Below the pieces are notes generated by a model. The model had not been told where the DNA came from and ran no database searches. It was given only the letters and a program-made list of their open reading frames with translations. A stretch of DNA of 64,000 bases from Treponema sp. (GTDB lineage: Bacteria > Spirochaetota > Spirochaetia > Treponematales > Treponemataceae): the NCBI GenBank assembly GCA_017619795.1, contig JAFZRP010000114.1, positions 96,358 to 160,357 on the forward strand, written 5' to 3'. How positions within the stretch are numbered: the first letter of the stretch is position 1; every line of letters begins with the position of its first letter. Positions 12,701 to 27,700 of the stretch are shown piece after piece. The translations under genes and the position numbers were made by a program.

Positions 12701-15700
12701 GAATGCCGCAACCTGGAATGGCTGGACAAGCGGAAATGCAGGAAGTACTAACTGGAATGCAACTCAGCAGTTCAAGGCAAAGGGAACTACTGGCGACGGT
12801 ATAGAAGAAGGTAACTACAAGATTTATGTATGCGCAGTAGACAAGGCAGGTAACGTTTCAACAGCAGCAACACGCGAGTTTGATGTTGATATGAAAACAC
12901 CAGACATTACAGATACATCAACAGTAGTAAAGACAAAAACAGGCTTTACACTCAGCGGAACCGCAAGCGATACCTTTGGACTCTTAGCTGGAACAAATGC
13001 TGTAACAATTAGTGATGAAACAAAGACCTGGAATGTTTCTGTAAATGACAGCGGTGTATGGACTAAAGACTTTGTAGTAAACAATTCTTCTGCAGATAAT
13101 TATATAGCAGACGGAACAAAAACGTTTACATTCACAGCAAAGGATAAGGCACAGAAGACAACATCCATAACAAGAACGGTAATCGTAGATACGACACCAC
13201 CAGATGTTACAATCGGTACATTTAATGAGTATACAAGCTCAGAAAACTATGTATTTAGAGGAACTTCAAAGGATGATTATCTTGTAAGTACAGTAGCAGA
13301 GCTTTATAAAGAAGGAACCGCAACACCAGTACAAACAAGTAACCTTACTCCAGATGCAAGTGGTAACTGGACCTGGAACGTATACAACCTGGCAGAAGGA
13401 GAATATACACTTAAGGTAACTGCAAAAGATACAGTTGATACAGAAACAACTGTTGATACAGCAGGTGATTCAAACTATATATTTGTTGTTGATAAGACAG
13501 CTCCTACAGCGGAACTTGCATTAAATAGCGGAACGCTGTACAAAGCAGACGGAACAACAACAAATACGGTTTCAGATGGCGGAACCTACTATGCAAATGC
13601 ATCATATACAATTAGTGGTGTAATTACAGAGGATAACTACGAAGCAAACGGAACAACTGCAAAAGTAACGCTCAAAGAAAACGGTAGTACAAAAGCATTC
13701 ACAACAAATGCAGACAGAAACTGGAGCTTTGCTGGAACAACAACAGACGGTACATACTTGTACGAAATTACAATCGTAGACAAGGCCGGAAATCAGACTT
13801 CATACAACATAACAGTAATTTTCGATACAACAGATCCTGTAGCAACCGTAACTGCACCGGCAGTAGACTTCAGCGTAAGTGCGCTCAATTCAATTGGTGG
13901 AAGTAAATATACGTTCAGCGGACAGGTAACTGATGCAAACATCCTCATCAACAGATACCTGATAACACAGGACGATTATACAGAAGCACAGATAAAGACA
14001 AACGGATCGGCAGGAACAGGCTGGACAAATGCAACAGCATCGAACGGAACATGGTCAAGCGTAGGAAGCCTCATCCCAGGCAAAACAGCACAGACAGGCA
14101 AGATACACGAAGGTAAGTGGTATGTATACATCTATACAAAGGATGTACTCGGCTATGAAGCAACAACAAAGAGAACGTTCTGGGCAGATCAGGATGCACC
14201 TTCAATAACAGATCTCGTCCGCGGAACGCTTACAGGAACAAGGGCAACAAGTGGAGACGTAACAATCAGCGGTAAGGTAACTGATGTAAACGGTGTAACA
14301 AGCCTTGTAATCCACGACGTACTTACCCCAGTAACAGGCGGAGAAACCGGAGCCGCAGATGTAACAATAAGTACATTCGAAGCAGACGGAAGTTGGAGCA
14401 AGAAATATACAGCAGCAGAACTCAACGAAGGTGTACACAAGTTCACAGTAACTGCAACAGATACAGTAGGAAAGACATCTGAAGATTCTGTTGAAGTAAC
14501 AGTCGACAAGACAGATCCTGCTCCCGAGCTTACAACAAAACCTGGAAAAGAGGATACAAAAGGTAGTTCATTTACATTCACCGGAAAAGCAAGCGATAGA
14601 AATGGAATAACAAATATTAAGCTTACAATCTTAGATGAAGATGGAAACTCAAAGACTGTAAATGCAAGCGGAACTACAGAATGGTCGGCAAAGGTAACAT
14701 ACACAGATGAAGAAACTTCAGACGATCTTGATGAAACTGCAAACTCATGGAGCCAGGTATTTGCAGAAGAAGGCATTAAGACAGTAAGAGTAACTGCAAC
14801 AGATGGAGCAGGTAATACAACAACAATAACAGATACGTTCCCATTTGATAAAAAAGATCCTGTACTTAATATTACAGATAGCACGGTACTTAAATATATG
14901 CCAAGTGAAGGCTTTAAGATTACATTAAATGCAAGTGATTCTTATAAGTTAAAACAGCTGAGAATTAAGGAAACTCACATAAATGGAACAGAAACAAGTA
15001 CAGACAGCAAGAATATAGATGTAACTGCAAAAACATATAACACAACAGACTTAAAAGTTCCTATTAATAACAAATCTCCTTCTGAAGGAACATATAATTA
15101 TGTATTTGAGCTTGAAGATGATGTTGGACATGAGGTTAAACAGGAATACACAACAATTGTTGATACATCAAAACCTGTAGTAGAAATAACTACACCAGCA
15201 GATAATACTGTAAAAACAGGCATAAATGCTGTTAATGAAAAGAACTATAAGTTTACTGGAAAAATAACAGAAGCAAATCAAATAGATGCAGTTTGGTATA
15301 GAATTGAAACAGCAAATACATCAACAGTAACAATTCCTTCATCAGGACAGAGTGCACTTAATAATGATACAGCAACATCAACAGCACCTTGGTATGGATG
15401 GACTAAGGCAGAGGTTAGTACAACAAGGGACGAAAATAATAAGTTTGAATGGAATGCAATTCAAGCTTTCAAGGAAAAAGGTGACACAATCGGTTCAGGT
15501 ATTGAAGAAGGTAACTGGAAGATATTCGTTTGTTCTGTAGACAAGGCAGGTAACGTATCTACAGCGGATTCTAAAGTATTCGATGTTGATATGAAGGATC
15601 CAACACTTAATAACGTAAAGGCAGACGCAGACGAAAAGTGTAAGCTACAAAATAATGTATATTACTTTAATAAAACAGCACTTACAGGATCTATGTATTA

Positions 15701-18700
15701 TACAGATTCTCTTGGAATGGCTTCTTCACCAATAAAGGTTGAAGTTGATGGAACTGATGTAACTGGCAATACAGCTTTGGGAGAAACAACATGGTCTATT
15801 CCAGTTGGAAAGTTTACCGCAGGTACTATTCAGAAAGTAAAGATTACAGCTCAAGATTCTGTTGGTAAAACAACGTCACAGGAAATCTCTGTATTATATG
15901 ATAACGATGCACCTACATTAACAGTAACACCAATTGCTGCTCAAATAAGAACACAGTCTTTGAATATAAGCGGAACTGCTGGTGATGCAAGTGGAATTGG
16001 TGTCGATAAGGTTTACTATGCAATAGCACCTTATGGAACAACTGATGTTACTCCTACAACACCGGCAACCTTTAGTGGAATGAACTGGAGTGCTAGTTTA
16101 GGTTCAGCTGCAATAGGAGAAGAAGGACATAAGGACCTTGTAGTTAAGGTTGTAGACAAGCTTGGAAATAGTACATCTCAAACACTTTCATTCTGGTATG
16201 ATGCTTTGAACCCAAGTTCAACATTATTACTCAAAGCAGGAGACGGAACTCTTTATAATGCTGAAGGAGCTGCAATAAATGAAGCTTCTGGTGATACAAC
16301 GCTAACAAATGGCGTAACTTATTACGCAAAAGCAGCATACACAATCAGCGGTGTTATTACGGAGTCTAATTATGATGCTTCGAAAGTAACACTTACTGCA
16401 AAGAAGAATGGTGAAACAGTAGCATCACCTACATTAACAAAGAATGGTACAGGCAACACGAACTGGAGCTTCTTAGGTATTACTTCTGAGGATGCAAAAT
16501 ACGAGTATACTCTCAGTATTACTGACCTTGCTGGAAACGTTACAGAATATACAATTACTGTAGTTTACGATACAACAGCACCGACTATGACAATTACTAG
16601 TCCTGTTGCAGGTTCAAGTATTATTGCAGCATCAACTTATGCTAGAGGAACATTTACCGAAGCTGGAATTGGTATAAAGAGAATTGAATATACAACAAAA
16701 GCTAATCCAACAGAAAGTGATTGGACAGCAATTAATAGCGGAAATATTTCTGCAACCGAATGGGAACAGAATCTGACATTAACAAATGATAGTGAAGTAA
16801 CACTCAAAGTACGTGCAACAGATAAGCTTAACCACATAGGAGAAGTTCAGACAGTTTCGTTTGTATATGATAAGAATCCTCCTGTTCTAACAATTGCAAA
16901 TACAGCTACATATGCAAAAGAAAGTATAATTTTGAGCGGAGCAGCAAGTGATACAAATGCTCTTGAAAAAGTTGAAATTACAGAAAGCACTCTGAGTGAA
17001 CCTATTACAATTAACTTTGCTACACATCCAAAATCTTCAGATTGGAATCATACATTTACTGTAGGACAAGGAAATGACCTTGCAGACGGAAGCCATACAA
17101 TTCTTGTAAAGCTTTACGATGTAGCAGGCCGAACAGCAGACGGAACATATACTGTTATGGTTGATACTGTAAGACCTGTAATAACAGATACAGAGACATC
17201 TCCGTTCCCTCTACCTTCAGTAGATGAAACAGAGTCTGGTTCTTATAAGTTTATTGGTAGTGCAACAGATGCAACCTCTGGTGTAGGAAAAGTACAGCTT
17301 GCATTTGCAGATCCAGAGACAAATACAGCTAATATCCGTGAGGCAACAGGAACAGGTACCTGGACATATTCTCTTACATTTGCTGATGAATTCTCAACAT
17401 CAGGAAACAAGACTGTATGGGCAAGAGCACAGGATAATGCCGGCAACTGGAGTGTTTGGATAACAAAGACATTTAAGTATGATACACGAGCACCTAATGC
17501 TTCAATTTCAAGTAATGTAGCAACTGGTACTGGTAATGCTGCATTTACTCTTAGTGCTACAGCAACAGATGACTGGGATTTTGAAACAATAACATTAACG
17601 CAGAAAAAAGATGATGGTGAAGAAAAGACAATAACCTTACCATCAGGACAGACAGGTAATAATAGAAACTGGACAATCACAGGTCTTCCACGTGATCCAG
17701 ATAATACAAATACAACAGCTCTTGCTTCTGGTAAATACGTTTATACACTTAAAGTAAAGGACAATGCTGGAAAAGAAAATACTGCTAAAACAACAGTAAC
17801 TATTGATATTGATGGACCAACAGTAGAAATTACTGCTCCTAATAATATTAGTGCAACAAATGCAGTAAATGGAACTTCTTACGTATTCAGAGGAACAGCA
17901 AAAGATAATGCTGGTGGAGTTGGACTTGCAAGATACAGCTATGCACTTATTCAAAAAACTGGTAATACAGCTCCAACAGTTAATGATGTAACTGCTTGGA
18001 CAGATGTTACTGCAACAACTGTTTCAAACGAAGAATTAAACTGGAACTTCAACAAAGAGCTTATGAGTGAAGGAACAACACCAGAAGGCGATAAGCTTAG
18101 CGAAGGACAGTGGTTCTTGTTTGTTAAGGCAACAGATAAGTCTGGTAATGAAAGTGCATCAGTTGTAAGTAAGTATATGTGGATTGACCAGAAGAACCCT
18201 ACATTAAATGTAGGTGCTGTTGTAGCTCAGACAAACGAAGAATTTACATTAAGTGGAACAGCAAGCGACACTAATAAACTTACATCGGTTGTAATTACAG
18301 ATAGCAACGCAAGTAATCCAAAGGGACATTGGACAGTAACTCCAGCAAGCGGAACAAACTGGAATCAAACATTTAAGGTAGGCTCAACTAACAATACTGA
18401 TGATGGTTATCTGATTGACGGAACACATACATTTACAATTACTGCAACAGATATAGCAGATAAAACAACAAAAGAAACTAAAACTGTAATAGTAGACACA
18501 AATGCTCCGGAAATTGCTGTATCAACACCGGCAAACGAAGCAAGAATAAATACAAGTGCTATAAGTGAAACCTCATTCAGCTTCTCTGGCTCAATCAACG
18601 AAGCCAGCATAGGAACAGGTGTTCAGGCTGTTTGGTATAAGATTCTTGCATCAGACATAACAGCACCAACAAAACCTACAGGAAATGCAACCTGGAGTGG

Positions 18701-21700
18701 TGAAGACTGGCAATCTGCAACAGCTGGAAATACTCTTTGGAGTACAAGCCAGGCATTCAAAGCTGAAGAAACAGAAGGTACAACTCTTGGCGAAGGTAAC
18801 TACAAGATTTATGTTTACGCAGTAGACAATGTTGGAAATGTTTCTAATAGAGCAGAAAGCAGATTCGACGTAGACATGACTGTACCAAGTGTAGCAATAA
18901 CTACTGCTCCTACAAATGCAAAAGGAAACTTCTCAATCAGCGGTACAGCTAGCGATACCTTCGGACTTGCAACAGGAACAGCAGCTATTACTATCACAGG
19001 TGCAAAGGAAACAATTAATACAAACGTTACAAATGGTACTTGGGAACAGAGTTTTGTTGTAGGTTCTGGTAATTCTACTGCTGATAATTATATTGCAGAT
19101 GGTACAAAAACAATTACTGTAACTGCAAAAGATAAGGTTGGAAAAACAAACTATATTACAAGAACTATTCTTGTAGACACAAGTGCTCCAGATGTAACTG
19201 TTACTCCATTCAGCGGATGGACTAAGGATCAGAACCCTATATTTAGTGGAACAGTATCTGATGAAAACCTTAAGTCTACTACAATTGCTTTGTATAAGGA
19301 TGGTACAGCATATACAAGAAACGGTAATGCAGTGACTAAGACTGTAGCTCCAGATTCAGAAGGCAACTGGACTTGGAATACTAATTACAATCTTCCAGAC
19401 GGCGAATACACAATTGTTGTTACAGCTATAGATGAAGCTGGAAACATAAAAGAAGTCAATACTTCAGGTACATACAGTCTTACAATTGACAATACTTTGC
19501 CAACATCATCATTACTCAAAGCAAGTGGAACTCTTTATAATGCCGACGGAAGTACAATAACAGCAGCAAATGCAACTTTGACCGATGGCGGAAAATATTA
19601 CGCTAAAGAAGCATATACAATCAGTGGTGTAATTGAAGAACAAAACTACGATAATACAAAAGTAACTTTGAGTTCAAATGGAACAATTCCTGCAATCGTC
19701 AAGACAGATAAAAACTGGAGTTTTGAAGGAAATACAACAAATGGAACTCATACATATACGCTTAGAATTGAAGATAAGGCAGGAAATGTAAACACTCATT
19801 CAATTACTGTAATTTATGATACAATAGCACCTGCTCCTGCAGTAACAAATCCGGAGCCAGTTGAAAGTGGAACAATTACATTAAGTAGTGATAAATATAT
19901 TTTCAGCGGACTGTCAAATGATGATAATATACTTACAAGCAGATATTTGATTACACAAGAAAATTATACAGATGCTCAAATATTGTCTAACGGAAGCTCA
20001 GGAACTGGTTGGAATACTACTTCATCAAGCAATGGAAGCTGGGCAACTTCAGAAATGACGTTGGTATCTGGTACATCTTCAACAACAGGTCAGCTCCATG
20101 AAGGAACCTGGTACATTTATATGTATGCTAAAGATATTCTTGGTCATGAAGGTACTTCAAAAGCTACCTTCTGGGTAGACAAGAATAAACCAACAGTTAG
20201 TATTAGTATTTCTGATAAGGCAACTGGTGAAAACACAGCAAGAAGAACAGGCTTTACTCTTAGTGGAAGTGCAGAAGATGTCAATGGAATTGATAGCGTA
20301 ACAATAAGTGATTCTCTTGGTGCAAGCAATACAGAAGTTACTTATAATGCATCTTCAAAGAAATGGGAAAAAGAATACACAATCTCTTCTCTTACAGATG
20401 GATTCCATAAGTTTACGGTTACAGCTACAGATAAAGCTGGTCAGAAAAAAGAAGCTGATATTGAGGTAACCGTAGATAAGGAAAAACCTACAATCCCACA
20501 GCTTCTTGACAGTGCTCTTCCTGGAAAAGACGATACAAAGGGTAGCTCATTCACATTCACAGGAAGTGCAAGCGATGCAACCTCTGGTATTCAGGAAATA
20601 CAGCTTACAATTTCAGGCAATGGATACAGCCGAACTGTAAAGGCAAGCGGTACCGAAAACTGGTCGGCTAAGGTAACTTATGCAGATACAGCTACAACAG
20701 GCGACCTTGACGGAACAGCTAATTCTTGGAGCCAGATTTTCGCTACACAGGGCGTAAAGACAGTAACCGTTAAAGCAATAGATAATGCTGGAAACGAACA
20801 ATCAACAACAGCTCAGACGTTCACTTATGATAAGGCTGATCCTACAATTACCGTAGATACAACAACTATTAAGCAGTTTATGTCTTCTGATGGACTTACA
20901 TTAAAGGTAGGAATAAAAGATACATATAAGCTTAAGAGCCTTGTTATTAATGAAACAAAAGTTCCAACATCTGGAACAACAACAACAGCAAGCGAAACAA
21001 AATTAACAGATGTAAGCAATGAAACTGTCAATTATAATATAAAGGTTCCTTTGAACAATGCAACACCTGTAAGCGGAACATATACATATCAGTTTATAGT
21101 TACAGACGATGTTGACCACGAGGTTTCTTCAATTACATACGATATAATTGTAGACCTTGATCCTCCAACAGTAGAAATAACTACACCAGCAGTCGATGCA
21201 AAGAAGGGTGTTAATGCAATTTCAGAAACTAGCTTCAGATTCGATGGAAAATCTAGTGATGCTAATGGTATTGCAGCTGTTTACTATTTGATAGACACAT
21301 CTGCTCCTGCAGCAGAAGACGTACCTTCACCAACCTCTGAGACAGTATCTCTCCGTGCAACACTCATCGAAGATACTTGGACAGATAAAGGCTTCACAAA
21401 AGCAAACTCAACCACAAGCTGGAATGCATATCCTAGCTTCAAGGTTAAGGGAGTTACTGGTACTGCATATGAAGAAAAACTTGGTTACAACATTTACGTA
21501 TACGCAGTAGACAATGCAGGAAACGTTTCAAATGTAACAGCACGCGAGTTTGATGTAGATATGTCTGCTCCAAGCTTGACAGTTGAAACAACAACAAATG
21601 CTAAATGTATTGAAAAGAATAGTATATTCTACTTTAATGGAGATAATATTACAGGTCCATTGTCTTATTCAGATACTCTTGGAATGGATAGTCCTGCTAT

Positions 21701-24700
21701 TAAGGTTAAAGTTGGTATGTCACCTGTAACAGCAGAAATAACTGAAACAACCTGGTCAATCCCTAACACAGTATTCAATGCAGATGGTATAAAAGATACA
21801 ATCCAGACTATTACCTTTATAGCAACTGATACAGCTGGTAAGACAACAGAGTCAAAGATATCTGTATATTATGATACAACAGCCCCTGATATTACAATTT
21901 CTAGTCCTACAGACGGAGAGTTCTTTACTGGTAAGCAGGGAGAAACAACACTTTCTTTGACTGCACAGGGTGGTGTAGATGAGGCTGGTATTGGACTTAT
22001 GGCAAGTGGATTCAAATATACTACAAAAGATGAAAATAAAGATGGAATCCCGGATAATGATGCCGTTTGGCAATCATTTAGTTCTTATGCCGGTGGTTCG
22101 TACTGGACACAAGAATTATCTTATGACACAGAAGGTTCTGTAACACTGTTTATTAAAGCAACAGATAGACTTGGAAATGAGAGTGATATTAAAAAAACAA
22201 CGTTCTCATACGATAGAGATGTTCCTCAGCTAGCAAAAACTTCTAATAAGTTGAATACGTACTACAAAACTGATGAAAGCTTTATCATTGAAGGTACAGC
22301 TTATGATACCAATGAGCTTAAAGAGATTCAGATTATTGATACATACGGAAGTAACAAGGTTACTTATTCAACAAATAACACAAATGAAATTACAATTTCA
22401 AAGGCTCTTAATTTGGCAACAGAAACAGCGCCTGTTACTTGGAGTAAGACATTTGCAGCAAATGATTTGACAGATGGACAACATGAAATAACAGTAGTTG
22501 TAATAGATGATGTTAATAGGAAGAATGAGCTGGCTGCAACAGCAAAAGAAACATTTACTGTTGATAAAGTAAAACCTACAATCGCAAGTATTACAGTTCC
22601 AGATGCAAAGGAAACACAAAGCTCTGCATTCTTGTTCCAAGGTACTGCTAGCGATGCAACTTCTGGAATTAAAGAAGTAGAAGTTCTGTTCATGGACAAT
22701 GACAGTACAAATGAATCTTCAATTATAAAGATGTCTGGTACAACAAGCTGGTATAAGAGTATAACCTTCACAGATGTTACAAATGGTGTATTTACTGCTT
22801 CTGGTAATAAAACTATCAAAGCAAGAGCTATAGATAATGCTGGTAACATAGGTGAGTGGTCAACAGAATCAATTGTATACGATAAACGAAGTCCTACAGT
22901 TGAATTGACATCTTATAAAGTTGCAACCAATGATGCATCTCCATATTCTTACGGAGATCCAATCGAACAGACTTCAGACTTTGCTGTAAGCAAGGTATTT
23001 AAGATGTTTGGTTCTGTAAGTGATGACTGGGGCTTTGACGGTACAAGTTCTATTTCAATTACCCAAAAGAAAGATGATGGTTCAACTATAAGTATTAGTG
23101 GTATTACTTATAATTCTGCAGATGGAACTTGGAGCATTGGAGATTTACCTCGTAAACCTTCAGATCCTACAGTTACATTGTGTGATTCAGGTAATTACAC
23201 ATATTCTATTTCTGTAACAGACTTGGCAGGAAAGGAAACTACAAAAGATATTATTGTAGGCATTGACATTACACCTCCGGTAATTACATTTACAAAACCA
23301 ACAGAAGATCAGGCTAAAGAGAATTATCGTTCTGGAAACATGGATAACTTTACTGGTACTGTAAATGATACTGGTACAGGTGCAGTTGGTCTTGCAAGCT
23401 ACAGCTATGCATTCGCTAAATATGGAGACACTCCATCAGCATGGACAACGGTTTCATCTACAGGCGGTAACTGGAATATTAGCAGAAACTTTGTAAGTGG
23501 AACTACTCCAGATTTGGCAAATGGAAAGCTTTGTGAAGGTTATTGGACTTTACACTTTAAAGCTGTAGATAAAGCAGGCAACGAATCTGCTGACAACACT
23601 GTATCATTCTATATTGATTTGAATGCTCCAGAACTCACAACTGCAATAACAACTAATGGAAACTGTATTTCAAGTGGAAATACATATTACTTCAGTGGTG
23701 ATTTAAGCGGTACAATAACAAAGAATGAAGATACTTACGGAGAAACTCCAACCGTTACATATTGGATTGATGGAACTGACGTAACAACATCAGTAGTAAA
23801 GAATGGAACTTCATGGACTATTCCAGCTTCGTTGTTCTATAAAGATATCGATACAGGTGATGGAAAAACTCATACGAACGATGGAAAGTACCAGACTCTC
23901 AAAATTGTTTCAACTGATTTTGTTGGTAAAGAAACTGAAAACACCTATAGCACTTATAGAGATGAAAAGGCACCTGAACTTACAATAACAAAACCTTCTC
24001 AAAACGGTAACTTTGATACATCTAAAGTAAATGCAGTTGTTTCAATAACAGAAAATGGTGTTGGTATTCAAGGTAAATCTACATCACCAGCTGTTAACAG
24101 TAAGCTTGAATACAGATTTAAGAACTCTGCAAACTGGGGTGATTGGATTCCAACGGAATATGTAAATGGAACTACATTCCAGCAGGCACTTGATCTTGGA
24201 ACAACTCAGGGTGAAATGAACTTACAGTTCAGAGTAGAAGATAAACTTGGTAATTCAACACAAACAGAAGTATTGACATTCTATTACGATAAAGATGATC
24301 CTGTAATTGTAGAAACAGATGAAGTAGCAAGATATGTAAACGGAGCATTTACTCTTACAGGTACTGCTTACGATACATATAAACTTAAGTACATAGAAGT
24401 TAAGGATACAACAGATGGCAACAAGGTTTATAGGTCTGATTCTGCTACAAATACTCAGATTACTTATACTGGTAATATTGAAGATGCAGTTTCAGCTACA
24501 ACAGCAACAACCTGGACTCTTACATTTACAGAAGCAGATTGGGCTGGCTTCACTGAAGGCAACCACGTATTTAAGATTACAGCATACGATGTTTCTGGAC
24601 GAAGTGCAGAAGCACCTAACAAGAACATCTGGATAGACAAGCATGCACCAGTTGTAACATCTTCAGTTGTTCCAACAACAGCTCAGACACAGGGTTCTTC

Positions 24701-27700
24701 ATTCAGATTCAGCGGTGCTGCAAAGGATTATAACAAGAACGCTGGAACAACAGGCAGCAATTCTCTTGATTCTGGAATTAAGAAGATTGAAGTTCAGATT
24801 ACAAACAGTGGTGTTGCAGCAGTTAATTCAACAACAGCAACATCAACTGCAACAGGCTGGATAGATGCGACAGGTCAGGAAGACTGGAGTGCAGTAGTAG
24901 CTTATGATGATTATAAACATGAAACTGGAACTCAAGGAGTTTATACTGGTGTATTTGCAAAAGAAGGTGAAAAGACTCTCCACGTACGTGCAACTGATGA
25001 ATCAGGACTTGTAAGTGAAGTATCTACAAAGAACTTTGTATACGATAAGGCAGCTCCTACACTGGCAGTTTCAACATACACTCCAGAGGGTGGTTCTGCA
25101 CTTGCAATAAGCTCTGATAATGATCCTATCTTCAACGTAAACGGAAACTTTGCATTGAGCGGTACATCATCAGATACAAATGGTGTAAAGGATATTAAGA
25201 TTTACCAGAAGATTGGAACTGGAGGTGAAGTTCTTCTTCAGACTCTCTCTGGAAATCAGACAGCTTCCTGGTCTATTACAGGACTTCCAAGAAGTGCAAC
25301 ATCAACATCTACAACTCTTATAGGAAATGATCTTGCTTCCGGTACTTACACATACAGAGTTGTTGTAACAGATAACGCTGGAGTTACAGGTATTCCAGAA
25401 TCAACAGCTAAGACAGTATCAAAGACTGTAAAGGCAACAATAGACAAGACAGCTCCTACTATAGCAATTACAAATCCTGTTAATGAAAACGCAAATACAG
25501 GCTTGAATGCAATAAGCGTAGTAAGCAACAGGTTTGCAGGAACTGCTTCAGATAACCACGACGGTTCAACAGATGTTAATGCCGTATGGTATAAGATTAT
25601 TGTACGTGACGGTGATGTTCCTGCAGCTCCTACTGCAAGCACAACAGTTGACACATCTTGGACAGGACTCGGCTTTACTAAGGCTTCTAATACTACAAAC
25701 TGGTTCTTCTCTCAGGCAATGAATGAAGGAACAACAGCAAGCGACAGTGATCATATCTGTGAAGGCCGCTACAGACTCGTAGTTTACGCAGTAGATAATG
25801 CAGGTAACGTTTCTACAACTCCTGCAACACAGTACTTCGACGTAGATATGAACGCTCCTGATATTGAAACAGTTGTAGACGGAGCAGCACTTGCTGAAAG
25901 TATGACTCAGACTAAGACCGGCGCTTATACATTCAAGTATAAGGTAACGGAATCTTACGGACTTGCAGCTGATAATCCTGTTGTTACAATGAAGAAGGAC
26001 AATGCTGACTTTACAGGATTTACTAAGAGTTCAGCAGATGCAAACGATTATGTAACAGTAACTATTGCAAGTCAGGCAGATGGTCTGTACGAATATACAA
26101 TCTCTGCAACTGACCTTGTTGGTAAGAACTACACAGTAAGACGTAACATTCTTCTTGATACAACAGCTCCTGCAATAGAAGTTAAATCTCCAGACCTTTC
26201 AACATGGCAGAATGCAGCTTCTGTTAAGGTAAACGGTTCTTCAGAAGATGCTTCAGGTACATATGCTGTATGGTACTCATATGGTGCAGCTTCAATGCCG
26301 GCAGTACCTTCAACAAACACAAAGACAGATTCTTCTTGGACAGGCTGGACAAAGGCAGACGGTTCAACAAGCTGGAGCTTTACTGTAGCAGGTGATGAGA
26401 CAGCCGGTTCAGCAGGCAAGAAACTTTACGTTGCGGCCGTAGATACTAACGGAAAGGTAACAACAGGTGCACAGATAATCAGTGCAACAGTTAAGGTTGA
26501 TATAACTAACCCAACCCTTACAGAAAGTGGAATTGGTGCTGGTACTCAGTATAAGAATACTGCATTCACTCTGAGCGGAACTGCAAGTGATAGTGGTTCT
26601 GGTATTGCTTCAACAAATCCTGTAACAATTACTGTAGGAGATTCAACATATCATCCAGCAGTAACAGCAGGTGCATGGTTACAAGAAATAACTCCAGCTT
26701 CTGACGATGAATATACCTTCACAATCAAGGCAACAGACAATGCCGGACGTGAATCTACTTTGAGTAGAACAGTTGTTTACGATACTGAGAAACCGACTGT
26801 AAGTACAAAAACTGTAGATATTGCAGAAACTGATACAAGATATCACAAGATAAACTCAACCGTATGGTACAGCACAAGTCAGATTCCTGTTGTAATTGAA
26901 GGAAGTGATGGCGATGCTAACGGTTCAGGCGTTTCTACAATAGAATGTTCTACAGATAATACAAGCTGGAACCTCTTGAGTAGAAGCGGTAGCAACTATG
27001 TTGGAACAATTTCTTGTACAGCACAGGGTGAAAACACAATCTATATCCGCGTAACAGATAATGCCGGAAATACAAAAACTCCTGCAAACGATACTCTCAC
27101 AGTTAACGTAGATACAGGTGCTCCAACAGCATTCACACTCGGAACAGTACAGGTAGGTTCTGGACAAGCAGCTGCACTCGAAGGAATTAAGCTTGTAAAC
27201 GGCAGGGAAACAGTAACCTTTACAGGTACAGCAACAGATAATACAAACGGATGTGGTATTGCAAGCGTAGTTCTTACAAAGATTGGTAATGTAACAAAGA
27301 ATATTGCGGCAACTGGAACAGGTACATACTCAATCACAATCCCTGTTGAAGACATGCCATCAGTTACAACACCGGTTAATGTAATCGTAACTGTAACAGA
27401 TAATGCAGGCAACAGTGCAGAGTTTACAGCATTCCAGCTGCAGAAAGATAACAAGTATCCTGAGGCTAAGGTTGGAACAGTTGCCGATGCAGATAATGAT
27501 ACAGCAGGTATTCAGGTTAACGGCATAATCACTGTAAGCGGAACTGCAAGCGATGAACACTCTCTAACAGCAATTGCTCTTGAATACTCAACAAATGGTG
27601 GTACAAGCTGGACTGCTTGGAACGGTGCTGCAAAATCTGGAAGCACTCCTTACAACTGGAGCTACGAGATTAATACAAGACAGGCTCCATTCGCAGGTAT

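Noticed and set aside
14189..14884. 231-aa minus-strand frame and many other antisense frames inside the giant gene
   Set aside because: They are open because the Thr/Ala/Ser-rich codons of the Ig-like repeats are stop-poor in the opposite strand. They have no ribosome-binding sites and recur wherever the repeats do.
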